Shown here: positions 54,527 through 63,604 of the stretch, in pieces
How the letters are laid out: every line of letters starts with the position of its first letter
Position numbering within the stretch: the first letter of the stretch is position 1
Assembly: GCA_029891345.1 (NCBI GenBank)
Contig: CM056993.1
Location: forward strand, 107,430,800 to 107,494,799
Origin: Dryococelus australis
Lineage: Eukaryota; Arthropoda; Insecta; Phasmatodea; Phasmatidae
Length of the DNA stretch: 64,000 nucleotides
Reading direction: 5' to 3'
Program-made: the position numbers and the translations under genes
The notes under the pieces: model-generated
Database searches by the model: none
Told to the model about the DNA's origin: nothing
What the model saw: the letters and a program-made list of their open reading frames with translations, nothing else

Positions 54527-54757
54527 TGTGCACGTTACCCAGACTTGACGCCTAGGGACTTTTATCTGTGGGGAACATTAAAGCAACATGTTTACAAAGA
54601 CCCACCAACGACTCCCGAGGACATGAAAGGCCGTATACCACGAGCTTGTTCTGCGATAAGTTCAGATGAAATTCGTCATGCGGTATTGTCCGATCAGAAT
54701 CGCTTTACAGTATGTATCAATGAACAAGGTCACAAATTTAAACGCATGATATCATAA
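54527..54757 (+). pseudogene. Mariner-like transposase, C-terminal fragment
   Basis: PDLTPRDFYLWGTLKQHVY, PPTTPEDMKGRIPRAC and a basic end, followed by TAA. The D in TPRDF corresponds to the third acidic residue of mariner-type DDD transposases. Upstream sequence has a stop and no core domain, so only the last 70 or so residues remain. Typical of elements common in arthropods. Confidence 0.8.
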
Positions 54758-54786
54758 TAAAATAACAAAGGAAGCGTTGTTCGAGA

Positions 54787-54812
54787 CTGGCGTTTGTTTA
54801 AACAAACGCCAG
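54787..54812. repeat. Perfect 26-bp palindrome
   Basis: CTGGCGTTTGTTT followed directly by its exact reverse complement. It lies just downstream of the mariner-like fragment; it might be two abutting terminal repeats. Confidence 0.85.
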
Positions 54813-55713
54813 CTTCAGGACGACTACAGTCGCTACAGGATGGCGCTACGTCGGGGCCCATTGTTCCACGCGGCGGCGCAGTTTGCTTCGTCATTGACCT
54901 TCAGCGATCTTGAATGACCGGCAAATGTCATCGTAATTATTACATCTTCATATGCACTGTCGAGGGGTGTTAATAAAAATTATCATTCCATTTAAGTTAA
55001 CGAAGTTGACCTCTCTATCTTCTTTACCCTTCCACGCATGAGGAAATTATCACTATCAGGTTGTTAGCGCCTTGGACCCAAGCAACTTCTTCCTGAAACA
55101 TTTTCTTCTACCACTGAAACTGGCGGTGTTATTCAGATGGCCTTCCTTGGGTGTCTCGCTCTGTATATAATAGGCATTATCAAAGCTGGTCGAAGCATTG
55201 TATTCAAATAAAAGGCTATGTCTGTCGAAATATCAAACATAAACAAAAACGTTCATCATTGTATACCTCACAGTAAAAGATTCCTGGACTTCTTAGAAAC
55301 AGTTATTCAAAAATTGTTGCCAAGATTTTTTTACAACTTCAAAACTGAAATATTGCGTATTCACGACACATTATTTCAGAAAACATACACAAATTTTAAT
55401 GTAGCTCGATGTTTATAATATACTTAAACTCTACAACACTTGCTTGTTAAAATTAAACGTTAGTTTTACACTTTCCACACTACGGTTACATGGAATTTAC
55501 TGTAGTACATAATTTGCCACGCTACAAAATATATTTGGCCGCTAGTTTACAAAGAATTACTTGTACAAATACATAAAAATATTAAAGTACATGTGATTTA
55601 TCGGTGGTGGGTGTGTCAATATTTGGGACACGTGAAGAGGACGAAGATCGGCCCACCTTATGTTTGAAAATCCTTGGTGAAACGTGAACCATATACATTC
55701 GGGGGGAAATTCG
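54813..55713. other. Unassigned sequence
   Basis: Mostly AT-rich. GGGACACGTGAAGAGGACGA near 55623 weakly resembles family M. No gene recognised. Confidence 0.35.
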
Positions 55714-55761
55714 TATACTTTATTCGCGGTACATTCACACTGTTTTAAAATCACTCCCATG

Positions 55762-56752
55762 CAGTGGCGTGTGGTGGACTGTCGCAAGGCAGAGCTGTCA
55801 CGAGGTAAACTAGGCCAGCAGGAGTATATACGTCACTGAGTCGTCGGTGCCAGCGATAAATATGCCTGCATGCGAGACCTTGGCGAAGCCCTCGTACGTC
55901 AGTCATACTGCATTACAGAAGTCTCAGTGGTGAGTGAAACACTTAATTGAACGTTATAAGGGACTTAGGTAATAGAGGCCATGGTCAGGATAGAGCCAAT
56001 CACGCTGCTAATAACATTGTAGCGTCACGGTATTATACTTTGTATTGCTTATAGAGTTGAAGGTAAAGATAACGACATCTTGTGTGTTTTAAAAGAGGAG
56101 ATATTAACGTGTCTTATTTATTGAACGTCTAGTCTTTCTCTGAGCTGAAGTTCCTGTCGTTAAAGTAAATTATTAGTTTACTACTTCTTGTACCCCCTTA
56201 GGATTAAAGGTTAAACTAAGGTAACGCTGTGTTTTGCTCTATGCTGTACCTAATCGTTTTCTAGTTTACACACCGGCCTCTTAAACGTAGTAGTGCAGTT
56301 GACGTTACAGCACGTGTGTAATAGGTAGAGACCAGATAAATTCGCGAGTGCAGTGACCTGTAGGCTAGATTTCACAGTCTTATATACTCTCATACAGATA
56401 TCAACTGTTTATTGGTTGATTACTGTGGTAGTAAAAGACGGTGGTTGGGCGCACAATTTATTGCATGTTTTTTATAGGCTCATTTATCTCCAGGAGTTGT
56501 CAAACATCACGTCGACCATTTACAAAAGTAACATGAACTTACTAATGTGTGAATGCCAACATGTCTAGAAATGAACCCGCGAAATTCTAGGGGTCTCTAG
56601 TAATAGGTGCCTCGTCGCTCTCTGGTGAGTGGCTGCAAAACATTCAGTTTCTACCGGCTCCACTCTGGTTACTGGTTCCTGCTGCGTGTGCCGAGTGTGT
56701 AATCACTGAGCAAGCAACAGCTTACCTTGCAACACTTCAGCACACGCCACTG
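55762..56752 (+). mobile_element. Non-autonomous hAT element with CAGTGGCGTGTG ends
   Basis: 991 bp with a perfect 12-bp TIR (CAGTGGCGTGTG ... CACACGCCACTG) and an exact 8-bp TSD CTCCCATG at 55754-55761 and 56753-56760. CAGTG-type termini with 8-bp TSD indicate hAT. About 710 bp is its own sequence, without a transposase frame; the remainder is a nested C element. Confidence 0.95.
56326..56599 (-). mobile_element. Family C MITE nested in the hAT element
   Basis: TAGAGACCAGATAAATTCGCG to AATTCTAGGGGTCTCTA, 274 bp, exact TSD GTAATAGG at 56318-56325 and 56600-56607. Confidence 0.95.
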
Positions 56753-56897
56753 CTCCCATGTATGACGTGTTTGAATGTTTCCCAAATATCTCATTATTAA
56801 ATGCGTTTTTAACTTCTCTTAATATTAGAGTATCTTATTTTAGGTTAAAATGATACTTCCTCACATACTTTATATTTGATTAATAATATTTCATATA

Positions 56898-57190
56898 TAG
56901 GGCCACCTGTTTTTGGCGAAAAGATTCACTTGGAGGCTAGACTTCAATATCCTATATGTACACTCGCAATCTTCATTTGATTATTGACCGCATGTATTTT
57001 TGTAAAGAGAGCCTCTTACATGGTTGAGCCAATCAGAACTAAGCTGCTCCGATACTGACCGCCCGTGAATCGTGGGCAGACATGTAAGACGCGGAACAGT
57101 TCAAATGATCCAATCACGAAAGTGGTTCTGAACTAAGTGCTTTGGAACACAACTTGTCCTGAATTATTTTCGCAAAAAACCGGTACCCTA
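56898..57190 (+). mobile_element. Family B MITE nested in family F
   Basis: TAGGGCCACCTGTTTTTGGCG to AAAACCGGTACCCTA, 293 bp. It interrupts the AT-rich core of F (ATATTTCATATA to left, GATATGAATAAAAACGG to right). The 8-bp TSD is no longer recognisable. Confidence 0.9.
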
Positions 57191-57418
57191 AAGCATGTAA
57201 AATTGATATGAATAAAAACGGAGAGAAAATAGGGGTGTTGGTATTACCTAGGAAGAAATAGTACTCATGCAAAATAGAATTAAAGTGCGTGAACACAAAT
57301 GTGGCGCGTTGTCACTCTAGTGTAATTTCCTAATAATAGTTAAGCTTTGTTAGCATGATGTAGAGGAATGGCCTAAAAGGAGAACTTTCAGGAGGGATTT
57401 GGAAAACTTAGAAGCAGA

Positions 57419-57797
57419 GCTGGAATCACAGTACTCCGACGAACACGACCCGACAGCCCGACAGGACGTCACAGCACGACGAAATTCCATATAATACTTT
57501 ATTGAGTATTCGCAATATCCCGGGGCCACGGTGGCTAAGCGATTCGCCTTTTCGCCTCCCACCAAGGGCCGAACTTTTGCAAGTGGGATTTCGTTTCGGG
57601 TGATGCCGCTCGTCGGCATGTTTTCCCGGGGATCTCCCATATCCCCCGCCCTTTCATTCCTACGCCGCCCCGTACTTACCTCAATTCACCCTTATCGGCT
57701 CTCAAGGCGTTAAGAGACACCAAAATCTCTTCACTCATTCAGATTTAGTCGTGTCAGGGCTGTAGTGTCGAGTTTGTCGGGGTGTCGTGAATCCAGC
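57419..57797 (+). mobile_element. Family G MITE with long inverted ends, nested in F
   Basis: Left GCTGGAATCACAGTACTCC ... CCGACAGCCCGACAGGACG and inverted right GCTGGATTCACGACACCCC ... CTACAGCCCTGACACGAC form imperfect TIRs of about 50 bp. A second partial copy is at 46385. The SINE 57522-57745 sits inside. Confidence 0.78.
57522..57745 (+). mobile_element. tRNA-derived SINE nested in G
   Basis: GGGGCCACGGTGGCTAAGCG with A box TGGCTAAGCG(A), GCCTCCCACCAAGGGCCGA, then GCCGCTCGTCGGCATGTTTT, GATCTCCCATATCCCCCG and a tail TCTCTTCACTCATTCAG like that at 10730. The B box is deleted or diverged. Confidence 0.88.
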
Positions 57798-57819
57798 GTA
57801 GCCATGAATAGACTATAGT

Positions 57820-58081
57820 TAGCGGCACCTGTTTTTCGCGAAAAGATTTCAGGACAACATGTGTTCCAATGCTCTTTTGTACAGAACCTCTTTGGTGATC
57901 GGATCATTTGAATTTTTACTCGTCTAATCTGTCTACCGATGAATCACGGATGGTCAGTATCAGATAAACTAAATTCATCACACAAAGAGAAGCGGCGAAT
58001 AGATAAATGAAGACCGTAAGTGTGCACATATGATACTGAATTCTAACCTCAGAGCAAATATTTTCACGAAAAACACGTGGT
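57820..58081 (-). mobile_element. Family B MITE abutting the F end
   Basis: TAGCGGCACCTGTTTTTCGCG, GTTCCAATGCTCTTTTG, CGTCTAATCTGTCTACCG ... ATTTTCACGAAAAACACGTGG. It begins directly after ACTATAGT, formed by the F terminus and its TA. Internally deleted; right terminus decayed. Confidence 0.82.
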
Positions 58082-58095
58082 TCAAACTTTATAAT

Positions 58096-58662
58096 TAGAG
58101 ACCCGAAAATTTCGCAAGTTCATTTAAGGGCAAGTATCAGCTTGTACCATGAAGTTACGCTTCTATTGGACCACAGTGCGTTAGAAACGGCCCGGACGAC
58201 TTTCGTCCAATAACGAACCTGTAGGGAAAACAAGGACCGAATCCCGTGCTACCCGATCAGTAGAGCCCCTATTATTTCGCGGGTTGATGTGGCATCAGGC
58301 TAGACTTGACAGTCCTCTACGCACTTGTGACACTATCGTTTGCTTATTGGTTGCTGCGATAAAGTGAGGCCTCTGTACAGCACTGTTCAACACTCACTCA
58401 CGCTACTTCTCCTGCTTATTACTGGTTCACAATTACACGGGGCGTGTCGAAAGAACTGCGGTCCGATTACAGTAGTAGTAGAAAATAACACGTGTTTGAA
58501 GTCTACCTTGGTACCGAACGAATTCACGAAATACTCGGGGCTCTACTGATCTGTGGTTAAACTTGAGCAACAGCCAATAAACGCCTAACTGAGGTTCGAA
58601 TACACAAAGGACTGTGGAGTCTAGCTCGTTGCCGAATGAACCAGTGATATTTTGGGTCTCTA
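58096..58662 (+). mobile_element. C-related hAT-type MITE hosting a D element
   Basis: TAGAGACCCGAAAATTTCGC and GATATTTTGGGTCTCTA ends; flanks TTTATAAT and GTTACAAC (5 of 8). Interior split at 58253-58553 by a D element. Confidence 0.85.
58261..58545 (+). mobile_element. Family D hAT-type MITE, intact
   Basis: TAGAGCCCCTATTATTTCGCG to GAAATACTCGGGGCTCTA, 285 bp, flanks CCGATCAG and CTGATCTG (6 of 8). Best-preserved D copy in the window; used as reference for the family. Confidence 0.93.
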
Positions 58663-58681
58663 GTTACAACATGCTTATATA

Positions 58682-58964
58682 TGATGGAAAATCGCGGAAA
58701 TTTTTTGAGCCAACATATCTTTCATAACACTCTAGCTACTTTATTCTTTTATGGTCGGATGAACAAGGTTTCGACTCAAGTTGTTTGCATACCAATCACA
58801 AACGTTCTGCTTTATAGTATCAGAATCCTCATTGGCCCAGTGAAATGGGCTAGCAGCTTCACACATGAACGACAGCCAATAAGAAATGAAAACCTTCGGA
58901 CGTGTGTACAGTACGTTGAATCCTAGCGAACAGTCAACTTTTCCCGTGATAAACCATAATCTCT
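58682..58964 (+). mobile_element. Probable diverged hAT-type MITE
   Basis: TGGAAAATCGCGGAAATT and inverted GGTTTATCACGGGAAAAG ends, with CCAATCAC, CATTGGCCC and CCAATAAG inside. Ends are degenerate and no TSD is clear. Confidence 0.5.
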
Positions 58965-60116
58965 AAACATGCTGAGACTCATGTAGACGAGGGTAGAGGC
59001 AGTGCGCCCAGCCATCTTTCTCGCCGTAGTCGTCGGCCGTAGCCGCCACGCCAGAGGCAGGAATCTCCGCAAGCATTCCTCGCGGTTAATATTCAGGACG
59101 TCCCGCACGCACACGTAATTTATGCTTCCTGAATGGTTGAGCGGCGTTGTGGTGGGCGAAGCTTTGTTCACCGCTGCTGGCGAAGCGGATGCAAATCCCT
59201 CGTCGACCCCTCTTCGGCGTGATCGGCGCGCTGGTATCCGGCCCCATCAGGTATGGGCGTCGGCGCGCCGAGGGGCGTCGTCCCCGCCCCGGGAGGACCT
59301 ATTGGCGGCGGTGACGTCAGGGCGCCTGACTCGGCCGGCCACAGGGCGTAGCACAAGCTCCGTCCCTACTCGTAGCTCCTACCTGCAGCCCACTTGCTGT
59401 GAGGTGGTCGCGGCCACGTTGTCGAGGAGGTCTGCCAGATTACGCTGAACACCTGCGATCGACCCAAACACACTCAGAACAGAACATATTAAAATGGTGC
59501 AAGTACCCAGCTGAAGGTCGTAACTGGTCTCAGTTACTTGAATTTAAAAATAAATTTATAGAAAAGTCGAAACATAAAATTTGTCGCATTATAACATTTA
59601 AAAACAAGTTAAAAATTAAATCAGAGTCTTAAAATTATTTTGTTAAAGTTTAAAAGAAAAAGTTACGTTATTATTTTAATATGTCGAAAGTTAAAATTCC
59701 TCTGCTTCCACCCTTGAACCCTCACCCCGCCATCCTCTCCGGAGACAGAGGGGCCGACGGTTGCTGTTGTCGTTTTGTGAGGTGTACGTCGTGTGTTTGA
59801 TGTATGTGTCTGAGTTGTGTTGGTGTTATGTTGTTTGTGCAGTTGTTGTACAGTGTAAGTGTTATTTCTTCATTTTATTTGTTGCTGTGTATATCTGTAT
59901 TATCGATGTCTGTGTGGGTAGTTCGACATCAATATACACAATATTATTGTTTGTATTGATACATAATATATTATTTGTGAGGTCCCAACGGGAACATTTA
60001 GTAATTTAGTTTCTAGAATTATACTAACAGTAATTATTATTCATACTCTCTCTACTATCTAGATTGGTAGGTTTTATAAACACACTCAAACAGAATTCTG
60101 CACAGTATGTACATGT
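58965..60116. other. GC-rich island followed by AT-rich sequence
   Basis: 58970-59470 is strongly GC- and CpG-rich (for example GGCGCGCCGAGGGG, CCCCGCCCCGGGAGG). Frames on both strands (58923-59171 minus, 59122-59448 plus) are unrecognised. This is the best candidate here for a host promoter or first exon, but no coding signal is convincing. 59640-60100 is AT-rich, with TG-rich sequence near 59780-59850. Confidence 0.4.
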
Positions 60117-60117
60117 A

Positions 60118-60540
60118 AAGGCTGGTCACGATAAAGTAAACACTTTTGAAATCAACCTTAGAAAAAAGTCACCACCTCTATCTGCATATATTTCAACGGT
60201 CGCCCTGAACAGCATACACCCAGTAAAATTGGTAACGATGGTTGGGAAATAATTCCGAATCTTAACCTCGAATAAAACTGCTGGGTAACAATTTCTGATA
60301 AGTTAAATAATTTATTTCTCTTTCTGTTTATTTTTTAATGCATCGTAGAGTAAAAAAGAGCAGATTTATTAGATATTTACTTTTCAAATAATTTCACAGT
60401 TTCACTTGACCGGCGCATAAATAAAGTGACGAGGCTCACGACAATGTTAACATTAAATAAGGCGGAATAATACACAACGTGCATATAAGTAGATTTTAAG
60501 TAGGGTTTTCAAAAGTACTCATTTTACCGTGAATAGTCTT
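60118..60540 (+). mobile_element. Family A MITE, full length
   Basis: TA, AAGGCTGGTCACGATAAAG ... ACCGTGAATAGTCTT, then ATTG. It directly abuts the following SINE. Confidence 0.92.
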
Positions 60541-60778
60541 ATTGTTGCTGTTCAGAGATTTGGGCGGCTCTTGACGAGGTCTTGAGAGCCGATGTGGGTG
60601 AAATGAGGCGATAATGGAAAAGCGCTGGAATACAAGAGTGGGGGAAACGGGAGATCACCGAGAAAACCCGCCGACCAGCGGCATCGCCCAGAACGATTCC
60701 CAGTGACCCGGTTGGGTATTAATCCCGGTTCGCCTTGGTGGGAGGCGAGCAGTTTAACCGCTCAGCCACCGTGGCCCC
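60541..60778 (-). mobile_element. tRNA-derived SINE, reverse, well preserved head
   Basis: Minus strand: GGGGCCACGGTGGCTGAGCG, perfect A box TGGCTGAGCGG, GCCTCCCACCAAGGCGAAC, B-box position CGGGATTAATACC, then GCTGGTCGGCGGGTTTTCTC, GTTTCCCCCACTCTTG and CTCAAGACCTCGTCAAGAGC. Reference copy for the main SINE family. Confidence 0.92.
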
Positions 60779-61027
60779 TGCACATGTAGGTAATTTTTGT
60801 CCTGTTTTGAGCACTGCGAAGCATAATGACCAACGATTTCACCTGTGGGCAAAGGATTCGCCAAACGTTTTACTGTTCTCGACCACGATTGGTTCATATT
60901 ACTCTAGCCGAACACAAAGACTACAGTTCGTTGGCTGTGATAACAGAGTTGTGATCGCTTTATTTGAGAGTCTAAAGATTGTTTGTATGTACTTTATCAC
61001 ACAAATGTGCGTTCATGGTCAGTGCAT
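60779..61027 (+). mobile_element. Family K piggyBac-like MITE, 5' truncated
   Basis: GTAGGTAATTTTTGTCC, ACTGCGAAGCATAATGACCA, CCTGTGGGCAAAGGATTCG and GGTTCATATTACTCTAGCCG align with 7232-7528. Ends GGTCAGTGCAT before TTAA (61028-61031). The SINE replaces its left end. Confidence 0.78.
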
Positions 61028-61313
61028 TTAAATAACGTATTTTCTTTCGGCATACAATTTTCGCAAGTATCTCTTATCTAAGTCTACTTCACTCAGTCTG
61101 TGTCTACTGAGCATGAATGAAAACTGGTTTTCTTCATAAATGATGCATTTTGTTGGTACAGGTATTCAAATTCATACATTATGTATTATAACGCCAAAAA
61201 TTATCTGTACCTCGGAAAGACATTTCTCTGTTTTCTCCTTTATTTATTTTTGCAAGTTAGATAGAACAAGCAGCGTGGAAAACAAGAACATTTTGACGTA
61301 CAATAGACATTAA

Positions 61314-61616
61314 CCCTTAAGGAAGGCGCAGATTTACTGGCATTGAAGACAAGATTGAAGTAAACTGCCTATATTCTCCACTGCAGCAATATAATTTGCG
61401 TTGGCCTCTGTATTTCAACTTACGTCACCCTATTGGTCCTGGCTACACCGGAAAGGCTTACTGTATTCTGCAACGTTGACTAGCTAATTTCTTACTTATA
61501 TTCCAATAAAGTACAGCAGAACAGCAAAACTATAAAATGTTAGTTTTGTCTTCAAGAGAAAAAAAAATTCCACGTAAACGTAGCCCCGAGTATATACGTG
61601 CATATTCCTCAAAGGG
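61314..61616 (+). mobile_element. piggyBac-like MITE (TTAA), family L-related
   Basis: 303 bp between TTAA (61310-61313) and TTAA (61617-61620). Termini CCCTTAAGGAAGGCGC and inverted CCCTTTGAGGAATATGC. Shares ATTTACTGGCATTGAAGAC-like and CCTATTGGTCC blocks with 10177 and 44703. CCCTTT at TTAA is the classical piggyBac end. Confidence 0.85.
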
Positions 61617-61620
61617 TTAA

Positions 61621-62345
61621 GGATCACAATAAAAGTGAAATAGCGTCGCTGATCCACATAAATCAATTACAGTTCAGTGTCGTTTGAGTATAAATTCCAA
61701 CAGATCTTTTGTGGGAAGGTACTGGGCCAGAAACCTGCGAAGATGAAACACAAAGTTTTAACCGGCTTCTCATTCTCGTGCGAAGATGGTAGGCAGAGTT
61801 GAATGTACCTGTTGGCATCAAAAATTTTACTTGACTACAAACTTTCAGACATGTAATGCAATCAAAAACTTAGTTTACATCTTAGTATTATTATAACAGA
61901 ACTTTTAAAAGAATTGATGTTCACTTTTAAGCCTATAATAACTATACGAATTTAATTTTAGAAAATTATTATTGATTTTTTAAAATATACACTAACATGT
62001 ACCATACTTTAACGGACAAAATATCGTTTTTGATCTCATAAAACATCGCCACTGTAACTTTTAGTTTTGTAACATCATACTGGTTTGTCTGTTCCATAAG
62101 CGCAGTTATTTGGAATGGGGCATTATTATGGAATGAAAAATCTAAAAAAAAACTACGAGCAAGATAAAATAACTAACTTTTGAAGGTCCCAGTATCAGAA
62201 AATTTAAATATTCCAGAATCTTGCAACATAGTAAATAATTACAGAGGCGAAATGGGCCGGTGATTCCTTTGAGCTCAATGAAGAGTGAATAAAATGTAAT
62301 AAGTTAAATCGCTTTGCCGGTTTGTGTTTAAAAAAAACATGCTTC
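61621..62345. other. Unassigned AT-rich sequence
   Basis: No frame, repeat or structure recognised. Confidence 0.35.
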
Positions 62346-62347
62346 TA

Positions 62348-62571
62348 TAGGCTGTTCACGGTATCGTGAGCTTTTTTGAGGCCCTGGATTCTTTTTCTTT
62401 TATCTATGTTTTCTCCTTTAAGGACTTTTAAATAAATATTGCCATTAACACAGTGTACATATTACACTGCACTCGGAAGTTAACGACTAGGGCTAAAATA
62501 AAATGGTATTATTTACTGTTATTCCAAATGAGAGGGCTTTCAAAAGTGCTCACTTCACCGTGAATGGACTA
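62348..62571 (+). mobile_element. Short family A' MITE
   Basis: TA, TAGGCTGTTCACGGTATCG ... ACCGTGAATGGACTA, TA. 224 bp; interior as at 37423. Confidence 0.92.
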
Positions 62572-62733
62572 TATTACCTTTAGTGCACAACTTTATACGT
62601 CGCTTCATAGCTACAAGTAAACAACACCGCTATTAAAGCAAGAACATTTGAATGGAGCCTATTCTTTCTTTTGTGTGTCTTATCTTAAGAATATTAATTC
62701 CTCATTGTTCTTAAATGATTATATTGATCTAAC

Positions 62734-63009
62734 TACACTGCAAAATTTTCTGGCAAATTTCCTAAACTGTAGTGGAAGTTTCTAACCTATACACTGCATG
62801 GTAATAATACCACACATCAAACTGCAGATATAGGAATGTTTAGCGTCGTTACTATACAAAGTCGGGAGCTTCCCTACGCATTTGACTGTTTCCTGAGCAA
62901 ATGTAGGAACGCTACAACGAATGCATAGGGGGGAAACAATACCATTCCTGGTCTCTCACTAAGCCTATTCATTGGCATGGTAAATTTCAGAACAATTTCT
63001 TATAGTGTA
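62734..63009 (+). mobile_element. Family J MITE
   Basis: TACACTGCAAAATTTTCTGG and inverted TACACTATAAGAAATTGT ends; colinear with 43833-44098. Confidence 0.82.
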
Positions 63010-63067
63010 TGTACAGCTGTTCGAACAATCACAGAATACTTAGGAATAAGGAATGACACACCCGCTT

Positions 63068-63190
63068 ATACCACGAACTCCAGCTGCACGCTCCAGCGAA
63101 ATGGCGGCACTGGACAGTGCCATGTCACTACGCCGTTTGCCAATCAGCGCCTCGTCAGTTGGCAGCCAAGCCAATAGGGTACAAAGCCCG
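63068..63190 (+). repeat. Family I repeat fragment
   Basis: CGAACTCCAGCTGCACGCTC, GCGAAATGGCGGCACTGG, GCCAATCAGCG and GCCAATAGGGT correspond to 40838 onward. Confidence 0.6.
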
Positions 63191-63233
63191 TTTCCGGATG
63201 TTCACGCAGCTAGTCACTGAACGTATGCGCCTA

Positions 63234-63604
63234 AAGCCTGTTCACGGTAAAAGGAGCACTATTGAAAGCCCTGCTTACGATTTACTTGTGTGCACGTTGT
63301 GTATTCCTCCTCCTCATGTAAAATTAACATTGCCATGGGCCTCATCACTTTATTTATACGTCGTTGAAGCGAAACTGCGAAATTATTTGAAAAGTAAATA
63401 TTTTATAAATCTGATAATTTTTACAGTTCGATGCATTAAAAAAAGAGAGAGCCAAGGAAATTATTTCAGTTATCACAAGTGCTTACCAAACACTTTTTGT
63501 TCAGCGTTAAGATATGGAACTACTTTCCATCCATCGTTACCAACTTTACTAGGCGAATGCCACTCGGTGCGCCCGTTAAAACATAAGCAGGCAGGAGCAG
63601 TAAC
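63234..63604 (-). mobile_element. Family A MITE, right end missing
   Basis: TA, AAGCCTGTTCACGGTAAAA, TTGTGTGCACGTTGTGTATTC ... GTGCGCCCGTTAAAACATA, AGCAGGCAGGAGCAGTAAC; stops before the second terminus. The 197-codon frame 63117-63710 crosses this element and its flanks and is therefore not a gene. Confidence 0.9.

Larger units (their letters stand above)
55716..57815 (+). mobile_element. Family F MITE, host of a nested stack
   Basis: F left end TACTTTATTCGCGGTACATT after TA (55714-55715); right end GTAGCCATGAATAGACTA before TA (57816-57817). Pieces of F lie at 55716-55761, 56753-56897, 57191-57418 and 57798-57815, summing to about the normal F length. Three separate insertions separate them. 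Confidence 0.87.

Noticed and set aside
59122..59448. 108-codon frame in the GC-rich island
   Set aside because: Frames on both strands stay open because of GC content; no motif or codon evidence.
60700..60778. Functional tRNA gene
   Set aside because: A and B boxes are present, but the sequence continues into a conserved SINE body and no proper acceptor stem is visible.
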